Source of the DNA: Nanobdellota archaeon
Lineage (GTDB): Archaea > Nanobdellota > Nanobdellia > Woesearchaeales > GCA-2686295
Assembly (NCBI GenBank): GCA_018817005.1
Contig: JAHIUF010000029.1
Coordinates: forward strand, 1-51,379
DNA length: 51,379 nucleotides
Direction of reading: 5' to 3'
Shown here: positions 25,811 through 33,360 of the stretch, piece after piece
Layout of the letters: every line of letters begins with the position of its first letter
Numbering within the stretch: position 1 is the first letter of the stretch
Program-made: the position numbers and the translations under genes
Notes under the pieces: model-generated
What the model was told of the DNA's origin: nothing
The model's database searches: none
The model's input: the letters and a program-made list of their open reading frames with translations, nothing else

Positions 25811-26257
25811 TTATTCTTTTGTTAAAGCACCAAACTCATCGCTTATCATTCTTAATAGCGCATTAACTTCTGCTAATTCATCTTTGTCTTCTTTTATAAG
25901 TTTTTCCTCAATTTTCTTTGGAAAACCTTTTTTAACTGCAGCAATATCAATATCATACATTTTGTACAGCAATTGTTTTATTTTATGGATATCAAAAATT
26001 AAATGCTTTGTAAGATGAGCAAAAATACTCATAATCGAAATAATCTCATGAATATTAGTTTCTTCGTTTTTCACAAATTTTTCTATGTCACCTTTATTTT
26101 CAGCTTTTTGAAGCTTTACAATAGCGCTGTTTAGATGTTTTTCTTTCCTAACAATTTTTCTGAGCTCCATTTTTTCACGAAGATAACGTGCAACAACAAA
26201 ACTTTCAGTTAATTCCTGCGTTTTCAGATGTAAATTTCCACCAATTGCTTCAACCAT
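25811..26257 (-). CDS. Unknown helical protein
   Basis: About 148 residues, nearly all helix, with basic and acidic coiled stretches (KEKHLNSAIVKLQKAENKGD). ATG at 26257 follows AGGTGAT at 5 bases. Convergent with the Lrp-like gene. Family not recognised. Confidence 0.55.
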   Translation of the reverse strand: MVEAIGGNLHLKTQELTESFVVARYLREKMELRKIVRKEKHLNSAIVKLQKAENKGDIEKFVKNEETNIHEIISIMSIFAHLTKHLIFDIHKIKQLLYKMYDIDIAAVKKGFPKKIEEKLIKEDKDELAEVNALLRMISDEFGALTKE

Positions 26258-26416
26258 TATTATCACCTATTATTATTTTATATCTACTCCAGAGTTATTC
26301 TAGTATATAAATATTCCGATAAAAAAAAAGGTGCAAAAAACAAGACAATAAAGAAATTTAGAAATCCAAAAGAATGGCACAAACAACACGGATTGATCTA
26401 CACAACTCCCAAATAA

Positions 26417-26587
26417 TCATAATGGCGGAGGAGGCTCATCAGGCATATAATTTGTTTGCAAATCAACAGTTAATTTGTCTTTATAAACAATTCTTGGAGT
26501 CTCATAAGGTTTCTTCAAATAAGGATTGTATTGTCTACTATCAGAAACACATACTCTTACATCATCTAAATAAGTATCTATCGACAT
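26417..26587 (-). CDS. 56-residue protein, paralogue of the gene upstream
   Basis: ATG at 26587 opens MSIDTYLDDVRVC and continues KKPYETPRIVYKDKLTVDL, ending PPPPL. The gene upstream has KLYEAPKIQYKQPIVIEL and ends GPPPL. Order and spacing are conserved, so this is a tandem duplicate. It is shorter than the plus-strand ORF over the same bases but has the homology, so the minus strand is the coding one. Confidence 0.55.
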   Translation of the reverse strand: MSIDTYLDDVRVCVSDSRQYNPYLKKPYETPRIVYKDKLTVDLQTNYMPDEPPPPL

Positions 26588-26614
26588 CTTAAAAAATTCA
26601 CGCTAAACACAACT

Positions 26615-26827
26615 TTATAATGGAGGAGGTCCATTACGTCCACCCCAATCATAATCATGATTAGGACAGTTTGTTTGCAACTCAATAACAATTGGTTGTT
26701 TATACTGTATTTTAGGAGCCTCGTAAAGCTTGCGTCCTAGATACGCTACAACACCATTGTATTCACCAACTTGTTTTGCAACAAACTGGTTATGTTTTAC
26801 ACCATGTGCAATATAATCTATTGTCAT
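26615..26827 (-). CDS. 70-residue protein of unknown function
   Basis: Begins MTIDYIAHGVKHNQFVA; the C-terminal half is shared with the 56-residue protein downstream (see its PPPPL ending against GPPPL here). The C-terminal DWGGRNGPPPL is proline/glycine rich. Family not recognised; the tandem pair appears lineage-specific. Confidence 0.55.
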   Translation of the reverse strand: MTIDYIAHGVKHNQFVAKQVGEYNGVVAYLGRKLYEAPKIQYKQPIVIELQTNCPNHDYDWGGRNGPPPL

Positions 26828-26913
26828 ATAAAACTATAATTATGAATAATTTATAAATCTTTTTAAAAAGAAAACTTTTTAAACATACTCAAATCTATCA
26901 CAATAGAAAGAAT

Positions 26914-27011
26914 GCGAGGGCATACAAAAATCAAAGATTTTTGAAGTTTGACTAAAAAGCCAAACAAACAAAAATTAAAAAAAAGATTTTTGGGGCCACT
27001 CGCTCATCACA
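26914..27011 (+). ncRNA. Candidate structured RNA upstream of tRNA-Leu
   Basis: Starts with GCGAGGGC, a copy of the tRNA-Leu acceptor strand 101 bases before the real one. It can pair with GCCACTCGC ending at 27003. Inside is a hairpin AAAAATC-AAA-GATTTTT (26926-26942). An ACA triplet follows the closing stem at 27009-27011, as in H/ACA guide RNAs, but I cannot define a target. A TATA-like run ending about 26885 fits transcription starting here. Confidence 0.3.
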
Positions 27012-27014
27012 TTC

Positions 27015-27154
27015 GCGAGGGTAGCAAAGTCTGGTCAAATGCGCAGGACTTAAGACCCAAAAAAAAAGACATATACGTATTGAGCGTGTATAATTTTTAT
27101 CGTTAGAAATCCTGTCTCTTAGTGGGTTCGTGGGTTCAAATCCCATCCCTCGCA
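27015..27154 (+). tRNA. tRNA-Leu(UAA) with canonical intron
   Basis: Acceptor GCGAGGG (27015-27021) pairs with CCCTCGC (27147-27153), followed by discriminator A. The T-arm is GTGGG-TTCAAAT-CCCAT. Anticodon stem CAGGA/TCCTG encloses loop CTTAAGA with anticodon TAA at 27051-27053. A long variable region (class II) fits leucine. The anticodon loop is interrupted after position 37 by about 54 nt. Confidence 0.88.
27055..27108 (+). other. Intron of tRNA-Leu, canonical 37/38 site
   Basis: 54 nt placed between G37 and A38, the usual archaeal site, so that removal restores CTTAAGA and the CAGGA/TCCTG stem. Within it ATATACG (about 27071) can pair with CGTGTAT, giving the inner hairpin of a bulge-helix-bulge. 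Exact ends could shift by a base or two. Confidence 0.65.
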
Positions 27155-27204
27155 CTTTTATTTTTTCTTTGCTAGAATATTTATAATAATTTTAGAATGA
27201 GTTT

Positions 27205-27660
27205 TTAATTATATATTTTCTCATCAGCCTTATCTCCGAATATTTTTTCATTTAATTTTTTAAAACTAAAGCCTTGAAAAAATGACAGGTTTTGCATGAT
27301 GATTGCGTGATAGTTGTCAAAGGCTGGAACTATTTCTGTATCAGGATAAATTGTGTATACTGAGTCACTTCTTTTTGGGTCGAATGCTTCCGGATTATTG
27401 TTTATTGTGTTCTCAAGATTTTTTAGTTTGATAATATCTGAGTGTTTAAGAAAAAAATCAACATAAGGATTTGTCGCGTTCGGATTTTCTGTCCAAAAAA
27501 TTTTTTGTTTTTCTTCTTCAAAGACAATAACACCTTTTTTCGTAAGATATGTGTGTCCATAAACAGGATCTTCTTGTCCACAGGCAATGACTGGAATAGA
27601 AACTATTATTGTATATTCTGGGTCGACTCCAAGTGCTTTTAGGAATTCTTCTTCGTTCAT
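27205..27660 (-). CDS. Unknown protein with PH/GRAM-like segment, partner of ART-like gene
   Basis: 151 residues. The stretch YGHTYLTKKGVIVFEEE, followed by further strands, is like the first strands of a PH/GRAM domain. The rest is acidic. It follows the ADP-ribosyltransferase-like gene by 16 bases on the same strand, so it may be an immunity, antitoxin or targeting partner; that is inference. Confidence 0.5.
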   Translation of the reverse strand: MNEEEFLKALGVDPEYTIIVSIPVIACGQEDPVYGHTYLTKKGVIVFEEEKQKIFWTENPNATNPYVDFFLKHSDIIKLKNLENTINNNPEAFDPKRSDSVYTIYPDTEIVPAFDNYHAIIMQNLSFFQGFSFKKLNEKIFGDKADEKIYN

Positions 27661-27676
27661 TTTAGATAAGTATAAT

Positions 27677-28576
27677 TCATGGCTTGTTTACTTGTACGAT
27701 TTCGTCTGCATTAATTTTGTAAAGGATAAACTGTTCAATATTTGTTTTCCACAATGGATGATAAATGGTTTTATTATTTGAAGTTAAAGTTTCAGTCTCA
27801 TGTTCCACCATCAATTTTAATAAATCAGGCACTTTTAAACAATGATCAGTATATGCTACAACATCAATTAAAGGGATTTTTAATTCAAAAAGATACAATT
27901 CTTTAGATTCTCCTGTTTTTCTACAAACAGAACAGTGGCTTTCTCCTACTTTTTTTGCAACATCTTTGTTAGCGGAAACAGAGATGAAAGGTGAAAAAGA
28001 ATCACTACCATAGAATTGATTATCAAGCAATTGCCAGGGATAAACTGATAAAATATTAGCTTCAAATTGTTCAATTAAAGAATGCAAACCATTTATTCTA
28101 AAAAAAGAAGAATAAATACCTTCTTTTTCAATAGAATTTAGTTCATTCTTAGTTAATCTAATACCCCTCCAAAGCGTTGTCGCTCCTAGATGTTCTTTGA
28201 ATTTTTCTCTCACAATGAAAGGATCTTTGTCTCTTGGATTTTCTTTTTTTGCATATTCTATGAATTCAGGTAAGTAAGAAAGAAAACCCGTGTCTAAATT
28301 GAGTTGAGATAATTGAGGATATTGCTCTGCAAATCGTCCATGAACAGTTATCTGCTCAGGTCTACCTCCCCACGCAGAATATTTTCTAGTCCACATAGTA
28401 TGTCCAAATAATTCACCATCATAACAGGCCATTATTGCATTAGTTAATTCATCACGAGAAAAAGAATCAAAATTATCTAAAACATTTGCAACTTGATTTC
28501 TATCTCCATTTATTCTAACCGCTTTTTCATTTCCACGATATCGACGTAGTTCTTTTATATGAGATAAATCTATCAT
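27677..28576 (-). CDS. Candidate mono-ADP-ribosyltransferase (R-S-E type)
   Basis: 299 residues. The C-terminal 170 carry the three marks of the R-S-E ADP-ribosyltransferase fold in order: Arg137 in TLWRGIRL, Ser199/Ser201 in PFISVSANKDVA, and an E-x-E in VEHETETL (Glu258-262). A HCSVC cysteine pair (215-218) adds a possible metal site. The N-terminal 130 residues are unrecognised. Such enzymes act as toxins, defence effectors or regulators by transferring ADP-ribose from NAD. No signal peptide, so it would act inside the cell. Three-motif order is convincing but not proof. Confidence 0.5.
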   Translation of the reverse strand: MIDLSHIKELRRYRGNEKAVRINGDRNQVANVLDNFDSFSRDELTNAIMACYDGELFGHTMWTRKYSAWGGRPEQITVHGRFAEQYPQLSQLNLDTGFLSYLPEFIEYAKKENPRDKDPFIVREKFKEHLGATTLWRGIRLTKNELNSIEKEGIYSSFFRINGLHSLIEQFEANILSVYPWQLLDNQFYGSDSFSPFISVSANKDVAKKVGESHCSVCRKTGESKELYLFELKIPLIDVVAYTDHCLKVPDLLKLMVEHETETLTSNNKTIYHPLWKTNIEQFILYKINADEIVQVNKP

Positions 28577-28619
28577 GTTGGCAGGTAAATAATATCCACT
28601 TATAAATATTTCTATTTTT

Positions 28620-28637
28620 AACCACTATTTAGTGGTT
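28620..28637. promoter_or_regulatory. 18-bp palindrome between divergent genes
   Basis: AACCACTATTTAGTGGTT has 8-bp perfect arms around TT. It lies between the ART-like operon (minus, start 28576) and the small membrane gene (plus, start 28687). A weaker relative is at 36868-36885. A TATA-like TTTTATATACT (28655-28666) serves the plus gene. Confidence 0.45.
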
Positions 28638-28686
28638 AATTAATTTTCTAAAGTTTTATATACTAAAAAAACTTACAAAAAATAAA

Positions 28687-28902
28687 ATGCTAAAAGTATA
28701 CAAAAAAAGATTAATTACAGGACTATTAACTTTGATGGGTTTGTTTTTTTGCTTGTTCTTGCTTGCAATCATTGATTTAAACAGAGGCAGAGCAACAATA
28801 CAAACAGGACTACCACAAGCAGTAGAAAACTGGGGTTTGATAATTATTTCAATCTTTGCAATGATTAAAGTCCTCAGAGAAATAATAAAAATAGAACACT
28901 AA
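28687..28902 (+). CDS. Small two-helix membrane protein
   Basis: 71 residues with two hydrophobic segments (ITGLLTLMGLFFCLFLLAII and NWGLIIISIFAMIKVL) joined by a short polar loop. It precedes pth2 by 7 bases, so the two may be co-transcribed. Family not recognised. Confidence 0.6.
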   Translation: MLKVYKKRLITGLLTLMGLFFCLFLLAIIDLNRGRATIQTGLPQAVENWGLIIISIFAMIKVLREIIKIEH

Positions 28903-28909
28903 AAAAAAA

Positions 28910-29248
28910 ATGAAACAAGTCATACTTATCCGTCAAGATTTAAAGCTTCCAAAAGGAAAAGCAGCAGCACAAGCAGCACACGCAGCAGTCGAAGCTGTTC
29001 TTAGAAGTGACAAAGACAAAGTGAAGCTTTGGCGAATGGAAGGAATGGCAAAAATAGTATTAAAAGTTTCAGACTTAAAAGAACTCCTTAAATACAATCA
29101 ACTTGCAAAAGATGAAGGACTAATAACTGCAACAATAACTGATGCTGGAAGAACAGTTGTCGCACCAGGAACAATGACTTGTGTTGCAATAGGACCTGAT
29201 GATGAAGAAAGAGTCGATTCTATAATCTCGGAATTAAAACTTTTCTAA
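28910..29248 (+). CDS. pth2: Peptidyl-tRNA hydrolase, archaeal type
   Basis: Releases tRNA from stalled peptidyl-tRNA. QVILIRQDLKLPKGKAAAQ, AAHAAVEA and the C-terminal ITDAGRTVVAPGTMTCVAIGP are Pth2 signatures; the 112-residue length is normal. Its last 15 bases overlap the end of the convergent PAS gene. Confidence 0.95.
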   Translation: MKQVILIRQDLKLPKGKAAAQAAHAAVEAVLRSDKDKVKLWRMEGMAKIVLKVSDLKELLKYNQLAKDEGLITATITDAGRTVVAPGTMTCVAIGPDDEERVDSIISELKLF

Positions 29249-30436
29249 TTTACACTTTTCTTCTTCCAAAGCAGACGAAATCTCCTTATCAATATCAATC
29301 ATTGACTGCCCATCACCATAAGAAGAAATCAAATATTGTTTAATATTTGCAAGAGATTGAATGATAGTTTTTACTTTTAAAACACCATTAATAGTTATTT
29401 CAGCCAAATTCTTAGCCTCAGAATCCTTAGGCTCTTTCATTAAATATAATTGAGCTCGACCAAACATAGGCGTTATTGCATTAAGAATGTAGTGTTCCAT
29501 TGAGGTTATCAAATCTTTTGCACCAAGAATCTTTGCTTCAGAAACCATTTGAGAGATGTCTCGCTCTATAACGCTCAAACCTAAAATTTCGTCAGCATCT
29601 TTGATTAAAGAATAAGTCGCTGAAACAAAAAATTCAGAACCATCTTTCTTCTTTCGTTTAACTTCAGTTTCATGAAATGAACCACCACTTAATTCTAAAA
29701 GAGAAAAAACATTCTTGTATGTTCGTGCATCACTTTTCACATTAAGAAGAGAATCAACATCTTTTTCAGAAACTTCCTTTTTGGAATAGCCATAAATCGT
29801 TTCAGCAGCCCCATTCCAAGTTTTTATAAATCCATTAGTATCGACTGTAAATATCGCATCACCTGAACTGTCAATTATTGTTTCTAAATAACGATTCAAA
29901 TCTAAAACACCCATTTTCAGTTTAGTTTTATCAGTTACATCCTGAACTGTTGATATCATCAACCCGTGCTGATTCAAAGGAATATTATAAGCAGAAACAA
30001 TTTTTTTCTCACCATTCTTTGTTGTTATCTTTGCATCAGACCAGTTCATACGAGAAACATCACCACTATTAATATCTTCAATTATTCTGTTTTGCATTTG
30101 TTTTCTATAGTCACCATCAGGATAAACTTTTTCAAAAAATGCATCTACTGAATTTAAATCGGACATCGGCCAGCCATAGATCTCTGCAAACTTAGAATTC
30201 ATATAGATTATTTTACCATCAGAAACAGTATTTATCGCAATGCCAATAGAAAGATTATCAAGTATGGATTGTAAAAAATCATTTTTTATTTTAAGCTCAT
30301 AAGCTAAGCTTTCAGAAGTCTTATTCTCGTCCAACAAAAGAGAATACATCTTCTCCAGAGCAGAGTCAATACTGTCTTTCGAACTAATATCTAGTTTTTT
30401 TTTTAAAGAATCCAAACTTTCTAAAACATCTTCCAT
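29234..30436 (-). CDS. Double-PAS protein with histidine-kinase dimerisation helix but no ATPase
   Basis: Start placed at ATG 30436 (MEDVLESL); an upstream TTG would extend it by 11 residues. Two PAS domains follow a coiled N-terminus: about 65-180 (NLSIGIAINTVSDGKIIYMN) and about 190-310 (DAIFTVDTNGFIKTWNGAAE). The last 100 residues start with an H-box-like SMEHYILNAITPMFGRAQLY, but the protein ends before any HATPase domain. It may be a sensor that docks to another kinase or a truncated kinase. The stop overlaps pth2 by 15 bases. Confidence 0.75.
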   Translation of the reverse strand: MEDVLESLDSLKKKLDISSKDSIDSALEKMYSLLLDENKTSESLAYELKIKNDFLQSILDNLSIGIAINTVSDGKIIYMNSKFAEIYGWPMSDLNSVDAFFEKVYPDGDYRKQMQNRIIEDINSGDVSRMNWSDAKITTKNGEKKIVSAYNIPLNQHGLMISTVQDVTDKTKLKMGVLDLNRYLETIIDSSGDAIFTVDTNGFIKTWNGAAETIYGYSKKEVSEKDVDSLLNVKSDARTYKNVFSLLELSGGSFHETEVKRKKKDGSEFFVSATYSLIKDADEILGLSVIERDISQMVSEAKILGAKDLITSMEHYILNAITPMFGRAQLYLMKEPKDSEAKNLAEITINGVLKVKTIIQSLANIKQYLISSYGDGQSMIDIDKEISSALEEEKCKLEKF

Positions 30437-30585
30437 TTTCAGAGACTCAAAATAGCGTCTTAAAAACAAATAATAAGATGTTATTTAAAACATTAACTAT
30501 TTTTGAGTTACGTCAAAAGAATTTTCTTTTTTCAAAAAAGTTTTTCCGAAAAGTTTATATTAATCCTAATAGTAAATTAAGAACT

Positions 30586-32061
30586 ATGTTACCTGAAGAC
30601 CAATTGATAAAAGAAAGAATAAGAAAGCTTAACGAAATCAAAGAACAAGGCATCGAACCATATGAGTATCGATTTGATCAAAAAAATCACGCAAAAGAAT
30701 TACAAGAAAAATATAAACATTTGAAAAAAGAAGACAAAACAAGAAACAAAGCAGTTGTTGCAGGAAGAATAATTATACTTCGAAGAATGGGCAAAGCAAC
30801 ATTTGCAGACCTCCAAGATGCGACAGGCAAAATACAACTTTACTTTAAGCAAGATGATCTTGGAAAACCAAAATATAACTTCTTAAAAAAACTGGATGTT
30901 GGAGACATAATTGGTGTTGAAGGAACAATTTTTAAGACCAGAATGGGAGAAGTAACAGTCTACGTCAAGGATTATAAGCTTCTAACAAAAAGTCTAAGAC
31001 CCCTTCCTGAAAAATATCACGGACTAAAAGATGTTGAAGCAAGATACAGACAAAGATATGTTGACTTAATTGTGAATCCAGAAGTAAAAGATACATTTGT
31101 TATTAGAAGTAAAATATTTGCTTCAATGAGAGAATTCTTAGAAAAAGAAGGATTTTTAGAAGTAGAAACACCAATACTCCAAGCAGTATATGGTGGTGCA
31201 AGTGCAAAGCCATTTGTTACAAAACACAACGCTCTTGATATGAATTTATACCTTCGAATATCTAATGAGCTCTATCTGAAAAGATTAATTGTTGGAGGCT
31301 TTGAAAAAGTTTTTGAATTTTGCAGAGATTTCAGAAATGAAGGAATAGATACTAAACACAATCCGGAATTCACTCTGATGGAGACCATGTCTGCATACGA
31401 TAATTATGAAGATAGCATGGATAGAACTGAGAGGATGCTTGAATTCATGGCTAAAAAAGTTGCAGGTACAACAAAGATAAAATATCAGGGAACAACCATT
31501 AACTTAAAAGCGCCTTTTAAAAAAATTACGATGGTTCAAGCTGTAAAAAAAGAAACAGGATATGATTTTTCAAAAATTAAAAATATTGAAGAAGCAAGAA
31601 AAATTGCCAGAGAACTAAAAATTCAAGTAACATCTGAAATGGGTATTGGTGCAATACTTGCAGAAATCTGTGGTGAAAAATGCGAACCAAAATTCGTACA
31701 ACCAACAATCCTTTATGAATATCCTAGAGAAATATCTAGTCTCGCAAAGATAAAAAAATCAAAACCAGAATATACTGAAAGATTTGAACTAATAATTGCA
31801 GGCATGGAATTTGGAAATATGTATTCAGAACTTAATGACCCGCAAATATTAAGAGAAAACTGGAAACTATCTGAAGAAAAATTAGAAAAAGGCGACGAAG
31901 AAGCTGAAAAAAAAGATGATGATTTCATAAGATCTCTCGAATATGGAATGCCGCCAACATCCGGAATCGGCATTGGCATGGACAGATTAGTAATGCTTTT
32001 CACAGATTCTGCATCGATAAGAGATGTTATTCTATTTCCAACTATGAGACCTGAAAAATAA
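30586..32061 (+). CDS. lysS: Lysyl-tRNA synthetase, class II
   Basis: An OB-fold anticodon domain (about 50-150; AGRIIILRRMGKATFADLQD) is followed by the class II core: motif 1 near FLEVETPILQ, motif 2 FRNEGIDTKHNPEFT, motif 3 GIGIGMDRLVML. ATG at 30586 fits a TATA (AAGTTTATAT, 30551-30560) 26 bases upstream, so it is leaderless; the in-frame upstream extension is not family-like. Many archaea use class I LysRS, so the class II form is notable but common in DPANN. Confidence 0.95.
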   Translation: MLPEDQLIKERIRKLNEIKEQGIEPYEYRFDQKNHAKELQEKYKHLKKEDKTRNKAVVAGRIIILRRMGKATFADLQDATGKIQLYFKQDDLGKPKYNFLKKLDVGDIIGVEGTIFKTRMGEVTVYVKDYKLLTKSLRPLPEKYHGLKDVEARYRQRYVDLIVNPEVKDTFVIRSKIFASMREFLEKEGFLEVETPILQAVYGGASAKPFVTKHNALDMNLYLRISNELYLKRLIVGGFEKVFEFCRDFRNEGIDTKHNPEFTLMETMSAYDNYEDSMDRTERMLEFMAKKVAGTTKIKYQGTTINLKAPFKKITMVQAVKKETGYDFSKIKNIEEARKIARELKIQVTSEMGIGAILAEICGEKCEPKFVQPTILYEYPREISSLAKIKKSKPEYTERFELIIAGMEFGNMYSELNDPQILRENWKLSEEKLEKGDEEAEKKDDDFIRSLEYGMPPTSGIGIGMDRLVMLFTDSASIRDVILFPTMRPEK

Positions 32062-32067
32062 AAAAAA

Positions 32068-32736
32068 TTAGAAACTATAACTACATCTTACGGTATAACC
32101 TTTCAAGGTTCTGGGATGCATAGTCATTATTCTTTCAACATCGTATGTTGTTTTTAGATTAAAACTATTCACATCTATTGAGGAACCAATAGATCCTCGA
32201 ACTCCAACTTCTCCTTGTTTTCTAAGCAGTGGAGCGATATCCGCATCACTTAAAGTGTATTGTAAAGCAACACTTGCATCAATAATATTCAATGTAAACT
32301 TGTTCTTAACATTATTAAACAGTATTCCTGAAGATTTATTCCATTCTCTTTCAAGAAATGCACTTCCATCATTTCCTGATAACAAAGCAAAGTTCTTTCC
32401 AGAACAACCAACTGTGTATAAAGAATGTGTGCTTGTCTTGTTATTTTCTCTTGTCTTGAAAAATGCAGAGAATACAGTTTTGTTTTTTTTACCGAACCTC
32501 AAACCTTTATAGAATGCTTCTGAACCTCGAAAGTCTAAAGAAATTTCTTTATATTGTGCTGAATAAACTCGTTTAAGGACACGCACTTCAGAATAATCAT
32601 TTGAAGCACCTTTAGCTATGTTTGGAAAAAGAACACCTAAAGTAAATAATCCTATACCCAAAAATGTTTTCATACGATTTGGTTTTATAGATTTTGATGT
32701 TGCTAGTTTGTCTGATAAATCGGTTTTTTCTATCAT
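32068..32736 (-). CDS. Secreted or membrane-anchored unknown protein
   Basis: 222 residues with an internal hydrophobic segment at about 22-44 (MKTFLGIGLFTLGVLFPNIA) after a polar leader. ATG at 32736 is placed for a leaderless start from TTTAAATA near 32760; starting at Met22 would give a classic signal peptide ending AKGAS. The rest predicts beta strands. Convergent with lysS. Confidence 0.6.
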   Translation of the reverse strand: MIEKTDLSDKLATSKSIKPNRMKTFLGIGLFTLGVLFPNIAKGASNDYSEVRVLKRVYSAQYKEISLDFRGSEAFYKGLRFGKKNKTVFSAFFKTRENNKTSTHSLYTVGCSGKNFALLSGNDGSAFLEREWNKSSGILFNNVKNKFTLNIIDASVALQYTLSDADIAPLLRKQGEVGVRGSIGSSIDVNSFNLKTTYDVERIMTMHPRTLKGYTVRCSYSF

Positions 32737-32743
32737 ATTTAAG

Positions 32744-32759
32744 AATAGTAATTACTATT
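32744..32759. promoter_or_regulatory. 16-bp perfect palindrome at promoter of 32068-32736
   Basis: AATAGTAATTACTATT is its own reverse complement and lies between the probable TATA and the ATG at 32736, a position where a bound repressor would block initiation. Confidence 0.4.
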
Positions 32760-32870
32760 TATTTAAAAACATTTCCAGTAATAATCACTAAGGAATAATA
32801 ACCAAAACATAACCAAAACCATTCCCATATTAGAAACCTTTTTAAAAACTCCAAGTTTTTATCTCCTAGT

Positions 32871-33248
32871 ATGGAAAAAACAGTAGTTGGACTCGTGGAA
32901 AAAATTACGATGAATGGTTCAGATATAGACGAAACAATACTTGCCAGAATAGACTCGGGAGCTACGAAGAGTTCTGTTGACTTAAGACTTGCATCAAAAC
33001 TAAAACTCGGACCAATTGTTAAATCAATGATAGTTAAAAGTGCTCATGGAACAAAACTTAGACCTGTAATCGAAGCAGAAATTAATATTTGTGACAGACA
33101 AATAACATCAGAATTCACACTTGCAGACAGAAGTCATATGAAATACCGAGTTCTAATAGGTCAAAACATTTTAAAACAAGGATTTCTAATCGATCCTTCA
33201 AAAGAATCATCAACAGAAGAAAAAAAGAAAACAGAGGGGAATTTATGA
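32871..33248 (+). CDS. RimK-associated retropepsin-like protease (RimB-like)
   Basis: PF05618-type aspartyl protease: RIDSGATKSSVD carries the catalytic Asp-Ser-Gly-Ala, and VLIGQNIL closes the half-barrel. Length (125) matches one retropepsin half, which would dimerise. Family members pair with RimK-type ligases and remove added glutamates. The stop TGA overlaps the ATG of a 19-codon ORF, and the series leads to RimK. Confidence 0.82.
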   Translation: MEKTVVGLVEKITMNGSDIDETILARIDSGATKSSVDLRLASKLKLGPIVKSMIVKSAHGTKLRPVIEAEINICDRQITSEFTLADRSHMKYRVLIGQNILKQGFLIDPSKESSTEEKKKTEGNL

Positions 33249-33304
33249 AATCTAAAAATTTAAAGAATTTTTTGGTCCAAAAATTCCTCGGAGAGAATTT
33301 ATGA
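33245..33304 (+). CDS. 19-codon ORF, copy 1
   Basis: Encodes MKSKNLKNFLVQKFLGENL. Starts inside the stop of the protease gene (ATGA) and ends in an ATGA overlap with copy 2. GGAG lies before the next ATG. It is part of a 56-bp tandem duplication; the near-palindrome GAATTTTT...AAAAATTC inside could form a hairpin. May be a real peptide or merely a duplicated junction. Confidence 0.4.
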   Translation: MKSKNLKNFLVQKFLGENL

Positions 33305-33360
33305 AAGCAAAAAATTTAAAGAATTTTTTGGTCCACAAATTCCTCGGAGAGAATTTATGA
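33301..33360 (+). CDS. 19-codon ORF, copy 2
   Basis: Encodes MKAKNLKNFLVHKFLGENL; differs from copy 1 by two residues. Its GGAGAG ribosome site and ATGA junction with rimK (ATG 33357) are duplicates of those ahead of copy 1. Reading frame has been kept in both copies, including the small changes. Confidence 0.4.
   Translation: MKAKNLKNFLVHKFLGENL

Noticed and set aside
26374-26592. Plus-strand 72-codon ORF
   Set aside because: The minus strand encodes a 56-residue protein clearly homologous to its neighbour, so the plus ORF is a shadow.
27015-27154. Split (trans-spliced) tRNA
   Set aside because: Both halves of tRNA-Leu are adjacent in the right order, separated by a normal-sized canonical intron.
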